Assembly (NCBI RefSeq): GCF_004329715.1
Contig: NZ_JXSY01000021.1
Location: 1 to 64,000, forward strand
Source of the DNA: Bowmanella sp. JS7-9
Lineage (GTDB): Bacteria; Pseudomonadota; Gammaproteobacteria; Enterobacterales; Alteromonadaceae
Length of the DNA: 64,000 nucleotides
Direction: 5' to 3'
The notes beneath the pieces were generated by a model that did not search any database, was not told the DNA's origin, and was given only the letters and a program-made list of their open reading frames with translations. The stretch's first letter is position 1. Each line of letters begins with the position of its first letter. Position numbers and translations under genes: made by a program. This document shows, one piece after another, positions 26,315 through 36,691 of this stretch.

Positions 26315-27220
26315 CTAAAGGTTGAGTAAATAATCCAGCCCGCCACGGATGGCGGCGACCTGCGCATCAATACAGTTTTGTGGCGTCGCGCTGGCGCTAT
26401 CAGGATACACTTCCGTTGTCGTGACATAATTCGCCTGGCTAAATCCACCACACAATCCAAGCCGTGCTTTGGCGTAATTGATCACACCTTTTTGCTCCAG
26501 TGGTGAACCGATAATCTCGCCGTTTTCATCAGCCGGGGCAATATGCGTGACCTTCTCGACGGCTTGTATCACCGCTGCCTGAAACGCAGGCTGAGGATTT
26601 ACACTGTCATCCACCACGTAAAACCCATCCGGAATATTCCAGTTGTCATGCACGGTGCCATCGCGCGCGGCCAGCGCCGGACGAAACTCAGAATTGTCGG
26701 TATCGGTGGTTTCATGCAGGTCGAAATGGGCATAGATACTTACCCCCAAAGCCTGCACTGTGTTCATCAGTAAGGCCGCTTCGGGCGCCGGACTATTCGG
26801 GTAAAAGGAACGATTTGGATCGACCGCCATGGGATTCCAGCGATTGATGGTTTCGTAGCCCCAAGGGCTCAAACAGGGTGCGACTAATAGATTGAAATGG
26901 CTCAGGTATTCGCCCGCTGCCAATCTGGCAAATGCCAGTGCGCCGTGCACGCCACTGGTTTCATAACCATGCACTCCGCCGGTGACCAGCACGGTGGGGA
27001 GCTCTGCGTGCCAGGGGTGACTTTTGAGGATAAACAGCGGGTAACGGGCGGCATCATAGGGCAATGCACCATATTGAATGACCTCGAAATGCGCCGGCAT
27101 GCTTTGAAGCTCGCTGACGACCTCCTGCTGATAGCTGCGTTTAATCTGCTGGGCGGTCAGCCACTGTTGCTTTTCAGTTTCTCCCCAGGCTGTGCCTGGT
27201 GTGCCGATGGGATAGCTCAT
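26315..27220 (-). CDS. M14 family zinc carboxypeptidase-like protein
   Basis: 301 residues from the ATG at 27220 (the longer frame adds 16 residues without a better start). The zinc site of M14/succinylglutamate desuccinylase-type enzymes is visible: GGVHGYE (H84, E87) and, later, YAHFDLHE. The stretch RWNPMAVDPNRSFYPN holds the substrate-binding Asn-Arg pair of the family. No signal peptide, so cytoplasmic. It probably removes a C-terminal or N-acyl group from a small peptide or amino acid; the substrate is unknown. Confidence 0.85.
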   Translation of the reverse strand: MSYPIGTPGTAWGETEKQQWLTAQQIKRSYQQEVVSELQSMPAHFEVIQYGALPYDAARYPLFILKSHPWHAELPTVLVTGGVHGYETSGVHGALAFARLAAGEYLSHFNLLVAPCLSPWGYETINRWNPMAVDPNRSFYPNSPAPEAALLMNTVQALGVSIYAHFDLHETTDTDNSEFRPALAARDGTVHDNWNIPDGFYVVDDSVNPQPAFQAAVIQAVEKVTHIAPADENGEIIGSPLEQKGVINYAKARLGLCGGFSQANYVTTTEVYPDSASATPQNCIDAQVAAIRGGLDYLLNL

Positions 27221-27273
27221 TGATACCTGCTCACTGATAAAAAAGTAGCCGGAGTGTAACAGGTACAATGGAC

Positions 27274-28929
27274 TTAGTCCTTAAGATGCGCCGGTATCGC
27301 GGTACAGACTTTTAACGCACCGGGTTGAATGGTGATATCCAGACTGTCGGCCTGATAGGTTTCGCCATCGATCACATAATCCAGTGGATGTCCGGCAGAT
27401 ATACGCAGCCGTTTGGCAAGCCTGTGCTGGACATTGACGCCGAGTTTGATGCTGCTGGTGGCGGCCAGCGCCAGCTCCGCCAGACTGATCAGGCGTTCTT
27501 CTCCGTCTGGATCATTGGCCAGCCAGGTCACATCCAGTAAACCATCATCCCATTGCGGCTCGCCATTACCCTGCGCCAGTAACGTAGTAAACGGCGCGGA
27601 ATTGGCCACGGTCAGGCTGGCCGTCTCGATGTCGCTCGGCGCCTCATCATCGAATTGTACCTGTAACGTCAGGTGACGATTCTGATCAATAGCCTGCCAT
27701 AAGCCGCTTAAATAGGCGAATTGACCCAATTGATTCTTGCGCTCACGATCCGCCAGTTCAATCATGCGTTGTTCAAAGCCCACGCCTATCACCAGCATCG
27801 CCAGTTTTTCGTTGCACCAGGCCACGTCCATGCTGCGCGCATGACCATCAATAATGTGCTGGCAGGCGCTGGCAACCGGCAGGAGTTTGGCATCCAGCCC
27901 CATCAGGGCGTGGCTGAGTGCATTGGTTGTACCCAGTGGAATAATGCCTAAAATGGCATCGCTTTGTTCGCGTACTAAGGTGTCGGCAACTTCGCTAACG
28001 GTACCATCGCCGCCGCAGGCAATCAGTAATTTGGCCCCTTGCTGCAGGGCTTGTCGGGCGTAGTAATCAGCGCCTTGCTCCTTACTGGTGGTACAGATTT
28101 GTAAATCGAAGTAAGGACTCAGGGTGGTTTCAATATCTGCACGGTACTGAGCAAATTTGCCGCCCCCGGATACAGGATTGGCAATCAGCCAGGCTGAGAT
28201 CTGTAAGCGTAACAAGCCCTGGTGATGGGCTTCGGCCAGACGCTTGTACTGACGCTTGTTCAGCCGGGCGGTCTGGCGAATGGCATTAATCTGGGTCAGG
28301 ACTTCATCGACACTGCGCTTTGGATGGCGAGCGAGCAAATAGGCCGCCATCATCAGTACCGATCGACCGCGTCCCAGCGCACAGTGGATTACCACGCCTT
28401 TGCCCTGACGTCGTTGATGATCCACCCAGTTGATGGCCCGGTGCATCTTTGCCACCCCGGGCGCCTGATGATCCAGTACCGGGACATTCAGATAATTGAT
28501 TGGCGTATCCAGCAGACTCCAGTCCAGCGCATCAAACTCTGCAGTGACGTCCAGCACCGCGCCCACGTTGAGTTTGTGCAGTTGTGGCACGTCTGAAGGA
28601 AACAATCGACAGGCCAGAAATAATCCCGGCTCTATCTCCTGTAACGCAGGTACACTATCGCGGCGGCGTGCCACACTGTTGTACAGCTGTGCGCCGAATA
28701 AAAATGGAATAAACAACCAGCGAATTGTCCAGGGAATCGAGCCATCAGCGCGTTTACGAAAGATATGTGGTAACTCCAGATAATATGCCAGAGATACCGC
28801 AGCCAGTGACAAGGCGCCCCACAGCAGAATCCAGCTGAAATAAACCGGCAGGGTCGCGGCAATCAGCGCGCATCCCAGCGCACCTGCGGCGTAGAAATGC
28901 TGGATAGGCATACGATGTGGAGAATCCAT
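27274..28929 (-). CDS. Fusion of dual-specificity phosphatase and diacylglycerol kinase-type lipid kinase
   Basis: 551 residues in three parts. Two to three membrane helices lie at about 12-82. A dual-specificity phosphatase follows (about 95-240) with the active-site loop HCALGRGRS (C183, R189). Then comes a DAGK catalytic domain (about 243-545) with NPVSGGG, the ATP-site motif GGDGT (306-310) and PLGTTNALSH. So one membrane protein may both remove phosphate from a lipid or protein and phosphorylate a lipid such as diacylglycerol or sphingosine-like base. TAAGGAG precedes the ATG. It is 14 bases behind a small membrane-protein gene. Confidence 0.9.
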   Translation of the reverse strand: MDSPHRMPIQHFYAAGALGCALIAATLPVYFSWILLWGALSLAAVSLAYYLELPHIFRKRADGSIPWTIRWLFIPFLFGAQLYNSVARRRDSVPALQEIEPGLFLACRLFPSDVPQLHKLNVGAVLDVTAEFDALDWSLLDTPINYLNVPVLDHQAPGVAKMHRAINWVDHQRRQGKGVVIHCALGRGRSVLMMAAYLLARHPKRSVDEVLTQINAIRQTARLNKRQYKRLAEAHHQGLLRLQISAWLIANPVSGGGKFAQYRADIETTLSPYFDLQICTTSKEQGADYYARQALQQGAKLLIACGGDGTVSEVADTLVREQSDAILGIIPLGTTNALSHALMGLDAKLLPVASACQHIIDGHARSMDVAWCNEKLAMLVIGVGFEQRMIELADRERKNQLGQFAYLSGLWQAIDQNRHLTLQVQFDDEAPSDIETASLTVANSAPFTTLLAQGNGEPQWDDGLLDVTWLANDPDGEERLISLAELALAATSSIKLGVNVQHRLAKRLRISAGHPLDYVIDGETYQADSLDITIQPGALKVCTAIPAHLKD

Positions 28930-28943
28930 CGGTAGTTAACTCC

Positions 28944-29120
28944 TTATTGTTTTTTAAACTTACGTGCCAACAGCCCCATAGCGATTAATAACAATAGAAA
29001 CAAAATACCCGCAGAGGCTAAAAATGTGGTCAGGAAACTCCCTTGAGTAAGGCCACTAACCGATAAAATGACAGCAACACTGGCTAAAACAATGAATATT
29101 GAGATCCAGGCAATCATCAT
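28944..29120 (-). CDS. 58-residue small membrane protein
   Basis: Starts at ATG 29120 (or the next codon, also ATG) with a strong AAGGAG six bases upstream, and ends TAA. The product is two membrane helices (about 4-22 and 31-52: FLASAGILFLLLLIAMGLL) and a basic end LARKFKKQ, somewhat like the DUF1328 small proteins but without their Gly-rich motif. It is 14 bases ahead of the phosphatase-lipid kinase gene and surely cotranscribed; it may be a subunit or regulator (inference). Confidence 0.72.
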   Translation of the reverse strand: MMIAWISIFIVLASVAVILSVSGLTQGSFLTTFLASAGILFLLLLIAMGLLARKFKKQ

Positions 29121-29324
29121 GTTACTCCTTCAGATTAACGTGAAATGAAAGGTTATGCAGAGAGATTGCCAAATCTGTGCCAATGCCCAGGTTATTGTTT
29201 TGTAATGCTTTTTGTGATCTAAAATGGCATGCTGGTGGTAACAGTTGCGGAATTTTGAAAAAAATACCGATGGACTCACAAAGACCTTTACCTATGCGCA
29301 GGGGCATCTGCAGCGGGACACCTA

Positions 29325-30506
29325 ATGACTGAACAACAGCAACCGCGTCGCACCTTCATTCAACTGCTGCTCATTAGTGTTGCCAGCAAGCTGGCAGATT
29401 TATTGATGTCGGCGAAAACCACCTTGCCCTGGCTGCTACAGACGATTGCTGCACCGACATGGATGGTGGGGTTATTGGTTCCCATTCGGGAGTCGGGATC
29501 ACTGATTCCTCAATGGTGGATTGGCCGGTTCAGTGCCGGGATTGAACGCCGCATTCTGCTGTGGCGCGGCGGTATGCTCACGCAAGCGAGTGCGGTACTG
29601 GCTATGGCCGCGGCTGGATGGTGGTTACCACCTGTGTTCGCTGGGTGGTGTGTGTTGCTATTGCTGGCAATGATGAGCGTGGGTCGGGCAGTCTGCTCAT
29701 TAAGTATGAAAGATATTCAGGGGGCACTGATTGAAAAAGGCCGACGCGGGAAATTGGTAGGCTGGGCCAGTTCGGCGGCCGGCGCATTGTCCGTGTTGAC
29801 GGCGGTTATGCTGATGTTGGGGCAGCAAAGTTTTGCCCATCTGTTGCTGGTGGCGTTACTGGCGGTTTCGGGCGGTATGTTTGCGCTCTCAGCGATGCTT
29901 TCGGCTGGCTTGAGTATGCAGTATCGCAGTGATGAAGACGCAGCCAGTCCGTCCTTGTGGGTAACAGTGAAATCCCATGATGCGTTACAAAGCCTTATTG
30001 TCAGCAGGGTGTTGATGTTGCACTCGGCGCTGGTCGCTCCTTATTTTATTAGTCTCAATCAGGGCGATGCGTTTAGTCTTCCATGGTTTATTGTGGCAAG
30101 CGCTGTGGCGTCATTTTTATCGTCAGCTGTGTGGGGCGCTCTGGCGGATCGCAGTGCCCGGCTCACGCTGTTGATTGCCGGGCTTCTGGCGGTATCGGCA
30201 TGTACTGGATTTTATCTGATGCGCGAATGGGGCGATGTGGCGGCAGTCAGTGGATTTTTTGTGCTGTCGGTTGCCCATGCCGGGATCCGCACCGGACGTA
30301 AAACCTATCTGCTGGATATCGCCGAAGGGCAAACCCGGACACAGTTTGTCGCAGCGGCGAATACGCTGGTCGGGTTCGCGCTAATCTGCTGCGGGCTTAT
30401 TTATGCGGGGTTGCATGACGTATTGCAGGAAAACGTGTTGTGGGTGATGGCCACCTTTATTGGCGCCGGAGTGTTGTATACGCGAGGTATGCCAGATGAG
30501 AAATAA
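29325..30506 (+). CDS. MFS transporter
   Basis: A 393-residue inner-membrane protein with about 12 helices and an MFS layout. The loop between helices 2 and 3 (PQWWIGRFSAGIERR) and its second-half counterpart (WGALADRSARLT) fit the family's motif A. Substrate unknown. The start codon has a weak GGGA upstream. It is convergent with the small acidic lipoprotein gene and shares a hairpin with it. Confidence 0.85.
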   Translation: MTEQQQPRRTFIQLLLISVASKLADLLMSAKTTLPWLLQTIAAPTWMVGLLVPIRESGSLIPQWWIGRFSAGIERRILLWRGGMLTQASAVLAMAAAGWWLPPVFAGWCVLLLLAMMSVGRAVCSLSMKDIQGALIEKGRRGKLVGWASSAAGALSVLTAVMLMLGQQSFAHLLLVALLAVSGGMFALSAMLSAGLSMQYRSDEDAASPSLWVTVKSHDALQSLIVSRVLMLHSALVAPYFISLNQGDAFSLPWFIVASAVASFLSSAVWGALADRSARLTLLIAGLLAVSACTGFYLMREWGDVAAVSGFFVLSVAHAGIRTGRKTYLLDIAEGQTRTQFVAAANTLVGFALICCGLIYAGLHDVLQENVLWVMATFIGAGVLYTRGMPDEK

Positions 30507-30532
30507 AAAAAAGCCAGTCGCAGGACTGGCTT
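30503..30532. terminator. Intrinsic terminator, mainly for the minus strand
   Basis: AAGCCAGTC/GACTGGCTT, nine perfect pairs with a GCAG loop. Read on the minus strand it is followed by eight T; on the plus strand the T-run is only two. It sits between the MFS gene and the acidic lipoprotein gene. Confidence 0.8.
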
Positions 30533-30571
30533 AATAAGGGACCGGCAGAGGGCCGGTAGCAGGGAAGTCAA

Positions 30572-30826
30572 TTAGCAATCTTTGTCTTCTGCATCCACAC
30601 TGTCTTTTACATCTTCACAGGCGTCTTCGATGGCGTTGCCCGCATCGGTAGCTGCATCACTGATGCTGTCACCTGCATCTTCCATCGCGTCACCGGCATC
30701 ATCGACCATCTGGTCAATTTGCTCACCGGCTTCTTCCGCGTCATTATCGGAACAGGCTGCAATACCTAACGACAAACCAGCGATAAACAATGCATGCTTA
30801 ATCGATTTTGTTACTGAAACTTTCAT
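30572..30826 (-). CDS. Small acidic repeat lipoprotein
   Basis: 84 residues: a lipoprotein signal (IAGLSLGIAAC), then a strongly acidic helical chain in which DAGDAMEDAGDSISDAATDA shows an imperfect repeat of about seven residues, and a C-terminal Cys (EDKDC). There is no recognised domain; it is compatible with an envelope spacer or a metal-binding stress protein (inference). AAGGAG and AGGA lie before the ATG. It follows the DUF1328 gene by 15 bases. Confidence 0.8.
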   Translation of the reverse strand: MKVSVTKSIKHALFIAGLSLGIAACSDNDAEEAGEQIDQMVDDAGDAMEDAGDSISDAATDAGNAIEDACEDVKDSVDAEDKDC

Positions 30827-30841
30827 GATCCTTTCTCCTTG

Positions 30842-31015
30842 TTAAAGCGGCGCTTTACCGCGCAATGCACCCGCGACTAATGAAATTACTAACAACACTA
30901 AAAATACGAAAAAGATAATCTTTGCTATTCCGGCTGCTGCACCTGCAATACCACCAAAACCAAACAATGCTGCGACAAGCGCGATAACCAGAAACGTCAA
31001 TGCCCAACCTAACAT
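30842..31015 (-). CDS. ytjA: DUF1328 (YtjA) small membrane protein
   Basis: A 57-residue protein beginning [20 protein letters not shown] and continuing with the family's Gly/Ala motif [12 protein letters not shown] and a second helix [21 protein letters not shown] lies six bases before the ATG. The family is widespread in Proteobacteria and of unknown function, often linked to osmotic or general stress. It forms a two-gene unit with the acidic lipoprotein. Confidence 0.92.
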   Translation of the reverse strand: MLGWALTFLVIALVAALFGFGGIAGAAAGIAKIIFFVFLVLLVISLVAGALRGKAPL

Positions 31016-31195
31016 GATGTCCTCCTGAATGGTTGCGGCTGAAGTAGTCAGCCATGCTTAGGAGAATGCGATTGTTGTGCCAGATTGGATGATTTTGTTT
31101 AAGTTTTTGATTTTTATGGAATTTGTTAATTTTAGGGGAGAGCTTGGAGCCGCGAATGCGCGCGCGAACAAGCAAATTTTACCCCCGGCCGGGAA

Positions 31196-31660
31196 TTAGT
31201 TACCGGCCGGTTGCAGACTCACACAGGTATGGGTGTCTTGAAAACTGTGACCGCCTTGAGCGCGGCATGTTTCTGCACTGGAGACTCCAGCAAGCGGCTG
31301 GCCCTGGCAGGCTATTTGAGGATAACAGCCGGGGTGCGTCAGGTTGGTGTTCAGATCTTTGGCTGGATGCTGCAAAGGAGCAACCCGGCCCGCTGCCATG
31401 GGCATAAGCGCGACTGGGCTGTCCGTATGGTTATGGCAACTGTTTTCAGTACAGCGCCATCCATCGCCACAAGCCTGACAATCGCTGTCCTGCTGGCAGC
31501 TTTGCGGTGCTGGCGAAACAGCCTGCTGCGGCTGATGTGCGTCTACGCAGCGTAGTTGCTGTAAATAGGTTGGTGAGTCAAGCAGGCTCTTTTTGGGTTC
31601 GGGGGCCGGTGAACAGGCGCAGATGAACAATATGAATAGGGCAGTAAGGTAAAATTTCAT
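31196..31660 (-). CDS. Cys-rich lipoprotein, unknown
   Basis: 154 residues from the ATG at 31660. The lipoprotein signal is MKFYLTALFILFICAC, with the last Cys as anchor. The mature part has about ten further cysteines, including QQDSDCQACGDGWRCTENSC and later HPGCYPQIACQG, suggesting several disulfides. The first block recalls small Cys-rich modules of secreted proteins. A GC-rich inverted repeat (CCGGCCGG twice) surrounds the stop codon. No function assigned. Confidence 0.68.
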   Translation of the reverse strand: MKFYLTALFILFICACSPAPEPKKSLLDSPTYLQQLRCVDAHQPQQAVSPAPQSCQQDSDCQACGDGWRCTENSCHNHTDSPVALMPMAAGRVAPLQHPAKDLNTNLTHPGCYPQIACQGQPLAGVSSAETCRAQGGHSFQDTHTCVSLQPAGN

Positions 31661-31861
31661 AGCAAGTTCCCAGCACAATCACGACTAGTCTAAAAAAAGC
31701 GCGAATCGAATACCAGTAATCGCTGACACAAGAGGTTTAAAAACAGATGGTTAACGACTTGCTCATATTTTAGGCATGATGGGTATGGGTTTGCATACTG
31801 GTTAATTCGGCAGTTTCTCGTAGTATCAGGTTATCGCCTGATTATGTTGTAGAGGCCGGTT

Positions 31862-32431
31862 ATGAAAATACTGTTACTTGTTTGTTCGATGTTGTCTTTC
31901 GCCAGCCATGCCGGTGACTGGGATATCTGGAAAAGCCAACAACGCCACTGGTTCGGTAATCCGGGCGATCAGGCTAAATTAACCCTGACGAGTCAAAAGT
32001 ACAGCTTTGCCGGGCTGGAAGATAAACGCCGAGAGCTGAATTTGGATTGGCGTCTCAGTCCCCGCTTTGCACTGGACGCGAGTCTGCTAATGCGTCGTCA
32101 TGAAGTGGAAGGCGGCATGTGTCAGTTCCGTCTCAATAGTGCGGCACTTGAGATGATGCCAGTGATGCAGTTAACAGCCAGCAGCACGGTTGGTGTCGGC
32201 GTGCGTCGCTATTTGTCTGGTGATTTAAATGTTGGCAATGCCATCAATCTGGTGCTGGAGCAGGGCGAAGGCGTGTTTGTCAGTGCTCGTACCGCACATG
32301 TGTGGGGGGATGACCATCTGGAACTGAGATTATCCTCTACCCGTTTACAGGCGGATCAGGACTCGCTGGTAAATCCGCAGCAAGAATTTACCAACCACGC
32401 TCTGAAACTGACCTATCGCGCCCGATTCTGA
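31862..32431 (+). CDS. Predicted exported beta-strand-rich protein
   Basis: 189 residues with a signal peptide (MKILLLVCSMLSFASHA) and then alternating polar/hydrophobic strands ending in the aromatic residue F (KLTYRARF), the pattern of a small outer-membrane beta barrel of about eight strands. No family recognised. There is a GAGG upstream of the ATG. It is convergent with purU, separated by three bases. Confidence 0.62.
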   Translation: MKILLLVCSMLSFASHAGDWDIWKSQQRHWFGNPGDQAKLTLTSQKYSFAGLEDKRRELNLDWRLSPRFALDASLLMRRHEVEGGMCQFRLNSAALEMMPVMQLTASSTVGVGVRRYLSGDLNVGNAINLVLEQGEGVFVSARTAHVWGDDHLELRLSSTRLQADQDSLVNPQQEFTNHALKLTYRARF

Positions 32432-32434
32432 GCC

Positions 32435-33289
32435 TCAGGCAAACACCACAGTTTTGTTGCCATGGATGATGACGCGATCTTCCAGATGATACCGAATGCC
32501 GCGTGCCAGCGCGGTTTTTTCACAGTCTTTACCTTTTCGCACCATATCCGCGGCGCTGTCACTATGACTGATGCGCACCACTTCCTGTTCGATAATCGGC
32601 CCTTCGTCTAAGTCACTGGTGACGTAATGGCAGGTTGCGCCAATCAGTTTTACACCGCGCTCATAGGCTTGCTGATAAGGACGGGCACCGGCAAAGGATG
32701 GCAGGAAACTATGATGAATATTGATCGCCCGTCCGGCCAGTTGTTGGCACAGGCTATCCGGCAGAATTTGCATAAAGCGTGCAAGCACGGTCAGGTCGGA
32801 TTGATACTCATTGATGAGTTGGGCGATCTGATTAAATGCCTGGGGTTTGTTGTCTGCTTTGAATTCAACAAAATGAAACGGCACGCCATACCAATCGGCA
32901 AATTGCTTCATTTGCGGGTGGTTGGCGATAATACAGGCAATGTCACAATCCAGCTCTCCACTGTGCCAGCGATGTAGTACATCAACCAGACAATGGGATT
33001 CATGGCTGGCCAATAAGGCCACTTTGGCTTTGCGTGCTGACGCAGTAATACGCCAGTTCATATGGTATTTGGCTGCGATGGGCGTAAAGGCGCGTTCGAA
33101 ATCCTGTTCTGACAATGTCAGGCTGTCGGCGCGGATTTCGTGGCGCATAAAAAAGTGCCCGGTTTGCAGATCTGTATGATGGTTAGCCTCGATGATATTT
33201 GCCTGATGTGTGGCCAGAAACTGGCTCACAGTGGCCACCAGACCAATTTGATCCGGGCAATCGATTATCAGGCGTAGGGTTTGTTGCAT
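32435..33289 (-). CDS. purU: Formyltetrahydrofolate deformylase
   Basis: Splits 10-formyl-THF to THF and formate, balancing one-carbon units and feeding PurT. 284 residues: an N-terminal ACT domain (LRLIIDCPDQIGLVATVSQF, regulatory methionine/glycine site) and a C-terminal formyl-transferase fold with the catalytic stretch INIHHSFLPSF and the Asp in LDEGPIIEQ. Full length. It is 16 bases behind dolP and may be cotranscribed with the lpoA operon. Confidence 0.95.
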   Translation of the reverse strand: MQQTLRLIIDCPDQIGLVATVSQFLATHQANIIEANHHTDLQTGHFFMRHEIRADSLTLSEQDFERAFTPIAAKYHMNWRITASARKAKVALLASHESHCLVDVLHRWHSGELDCDIACIIANHPQMKQFADWYGVPFHFVEFKADNKPQAFNQIAQLINEYQSDLTVLARFMQILPDSLCQQLAGRAINIHHSFLPSFAGARPYQQAYERGVKLIGATCHYVTSDLDEGPIIEQEVVRISHSDSAADMVRKGKDCEKTALARGIRYHLEDRVIIHGNKTVVFA

Positions 33290-33305
33290 CAGGCTTTCCT
33301 TAAAT

Positions 33306-34476
<1,171 letters not shown>

Positions 34477-34486
34477 TCAATCTAAT

Positions 34487-34846
34487 TCAGACACCCTGTA
34501 ACCAGTCGATATTGTCATCTGTCATGGCGACAACATCAATCCTCATTGCCTGGCTACTGGGGTTAATGCCCTGTTGGTGTAAGTAGTGAGCAATTGCCCG
34601 CTCAAATTTTTGTCGTTTGCTTGTATGGAAATATTCTGCCGCAGCGCCATGACTGGCCGATTGCCGGTATTTGACTTCAATAAATACCAACATGTCCTGC
34701 TGGCGCATAATCAGGTCGATTTCGCCCTGACGGCATTGATAATTGGCTTGTACCAGTGCCAACCCTTGCTGTTGTAAAAACTGACAGGCACGTTTTTCAT
34801 GGTTTTGACCAATCAAACGTGACCAGCGTGGGCTATTCCATGGCAA
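34487..34846 (-). CDS. yraN: YraN (UPF0102) nuclease-like protein
   Basis: A 119-residue restriction-endonuclease-like fold. The core GEIDLIMRQQDMLVFIEVKYR contains the D...ExK residues of the family (split here: GEIDLI and FIEVKYR). Its job is not settled; a Holliday-junction role has been proposed. The start overlaps the end of lpoA by 14 bases, so translation is coupled. Confidence 0.92.
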   Translation of the reverse strand: MPWNSPRWSRLIGQNHEKRACQFLQQQGLALVQANYQCRQGEIDLIMRQQDMLVFIEVKYRQSASHGAAAEYFHTSKRQKFERAIAHYLHQQGINPSSQAMRIDVVAMTDDNIDWLQGV

Positions 34847-36623
34847 GTTTAATTACCTTCTCCTGCTGGATCTTACCCCAGCTCAGAGTGCGATGGATGG
34901 TTTGGTTTTCATCCAGCGCCAGCTCACCCGTCATACCCTTTACCCGTAACTCAGGCAAGATGGCCATATGACGTAAGTGCGGGATCATCTGCCAGCTGTC
35001 ATAGCCCATGGCGAACAATCGCTTGAGGCTGTCCTGCCGATTTGGCCACAATGCTTCGCTTTGCTGCTCAACCCCAACCCAGCCATGCTGTGGCAACATC
35101 CACGGCATATCGATAAAACTGAGGTCGTGTAAGTCGCGTAGTGAATTGGCTTTTAAGTCGTGACTGAAACTACGCGAAGATGCGAAGACCGGAATAATGG
35201 CCGAAAACGGACTAATGCTCGACTCGATAATGGGCACGAGTAATTCGGTTTCTTCCGGGTTGGCAAATAACACGATGGCATCCACATCCTGACGGTTACG
35301 GTGAAACGCGTGTACTTCGCCGGGGAACATGCTTTGGATGGCTTTGATCCGTTGGTTGCTCTGGTCGACTTCCAGCAGTGATTCCATGCCTTGCTGCATG
35401 GTTTTGTTCGAGTCGAAGATCACCTGAGGCGGTAACTTGTCTTTTTGTAACTGCCAATGCAGTGAAAAACTGGCGGCCATGCGCTGTAATGCCGGCGAAC
35501 TGGATATAGCTAATACCGGATGCTGAAAGCCACGCTCTAATAAAGACCGCGCCAGTTGTTGGCCCTCATCCTCCGGGGCCAGCGCATAAAAATAATGCTC
35601 GTCATGGTTTGCGGCGTCGCTACGATTCAGTGCCAGCATGGGTTTATCTGCGATCAGTGGCGCCAGCGCATCAATGTTGTCTTTTAACAAGGGGCCGATG
35701 ACAAAATCCACCTCATTCAGCTGGGTCGCAATCTCCGCCATCGGCAGACGGTTGGTATCGAAAAACTGAATCACCGGGCGCTGACCAGATTGGGGGAAAT
35801 ACGCCGCCAACAGGCCCTGTTTAATTGCCTCGCCCTGAGCTTGCAGGCGACCACTGAGCGGCAGCAGTACCGCCACATGTTGCGGTTTGAAGCCTTGCGT
35901 CTGTAACGCCTGATCCAGGTCTTCCGGTAAGGTCAGATTGGCTGGGTGATTGGGGTATTGTGCGCGCCATTGTTGTAATTGCGAGGCCATCAGCAGCGCA
36001 TCGTTAGCAAAGTGACGGGTAATCAGCGCCAGTTGTAACCAGGCTTTTAACTCACCACGTTGCAGGGCAGCCTGTTCTAACTGCTTTAATGACAACTGTT
36101 TGAGTAACGGCCAGATTTTTTGATTTGCCGCGACATCGTAATGACTCAGTTGCTGGTAAAGACGGGCGGCATCCAGTGCGCGATTTTCCTGCTCTGCCAT
36201 ATGAGCTCGCAATGTCAGTAAGCGTGGTTGCAGCGACAAGTCAAAATCATGGGCCAGTAATAACCCAATCGCTTGTTGCCCCATATCGTGCTGATACAAA
36301 CACTCTGCCTCAATTAACGTGGCGCGGCCCTGTTGTGTTGCCAACGTCAGGCTGTCACGCAGGGTTTCGATAATTCGCAGGCTTTTATTGCAATCGGTTT
36401 GCTGCCAGGCGTCCGCTGCGTCCAGTAATAACTCGAGTTTTTCGCTCTCGTTGTTTGCCTGTTTGGCCTGTTGCAGGTAGTCTTGCGGCGCAATGGGCGT
36501 GGCCGTGGCTGGCGTGTCGTCGACTTTGGGTTGTTCTACCCGCGGCACAGGTTTGGGGCCAGTGGCACAAGCGAGCAACACAGTGCTGAGAATACTGACT
36601 ATGCTTATGCGGGTCAGGGTCAT
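34833..36623 (-). CDS. lpoA: LpoA, lipoprotein activator of PBP1a
   Basis: Outer-membrane lipoprotein that reaches through the periplasm to stimulate the peptidoglycan synthase PBP1a. About 596 residues from the ATG at 36623: signal ILSTVLLAC, an N-terminal TPR-like helical part (about 50-235) and a C-terminal periplasmic-binding-protein-like part beginning HVAVLLPLSGRLQAQGEAIK. First gene of the yraMNOP-like operon, divergent from rsmI as in other gammaproteobacteria. Confidence 0.93.
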   Translation of the reverse strand: MTLTRISIVSILSTVLLACATGPKPVPRVEQPKVDDTPATATPIAPQDYLQQAKQANNESEKLELLLDAADAWQQTDCNKSLRIIETLRDSLTLATQQGRATLIEAECLYQHDMGQQAIGLLLAHDFDLSLQPRLLTLRAHMAEQENRALDAARLYQQLSHYDVAANQKIWPLLKQLSLKQLEQAALQRGELKAWLQLALITRHFANDALLMASQLQQWRAQYPNHPANLTLPEDLDQALQTQGFKPQHVAVLLPLSGRLQAQGEAIKQGLLAAYFPQSGQRPVIQFFDTNRLPMAEIATQLNEVDFVIGPLLKDNIDALAPLIADKPMLALNRSDAANHDEHYFYALAPEDEGQQLARSLLERGFQHPVLAISSSPALQRMAASFSLHWQLQKDKLPPQVIFDSNKTMQQGMESLLEVDQSNQRIKAIQSMFPGEVHAFHRNRQDVDAIVLFANPEETELLVPIIESSISPFSAIIPVFASSRSFSHDLKANSLRDLHDLSFIDMPWMLPQHGWVGVEQQSEALWPNRQDSLKRLFAMGYDSWQMIPHLRHMAILPELRVKGMTGELALDENQTIHRTLSWGKIQQEKVIKLAME

Positions 36624-36691
36624 GCCATTTATCCATTGCAGTTCAATCATTTGGGGCTAGTGTAAGCCATGCGTGGCTGAGGTTAAACAGT

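Noticed and set aside
29122-29307. 61-codon minus-strand frame upstream of the 58-residue protein
   Set aside because: No start signal and no recognisable features; the region is better read as the divergent promoter space with the MFS gene.
30855-31175. 106-codon minus-strand frame over the DUF1328 gene
   Set aside because: It is an out-of-frame shadow of the real 57-residue gene, which has the ribosome-binding site and family match.
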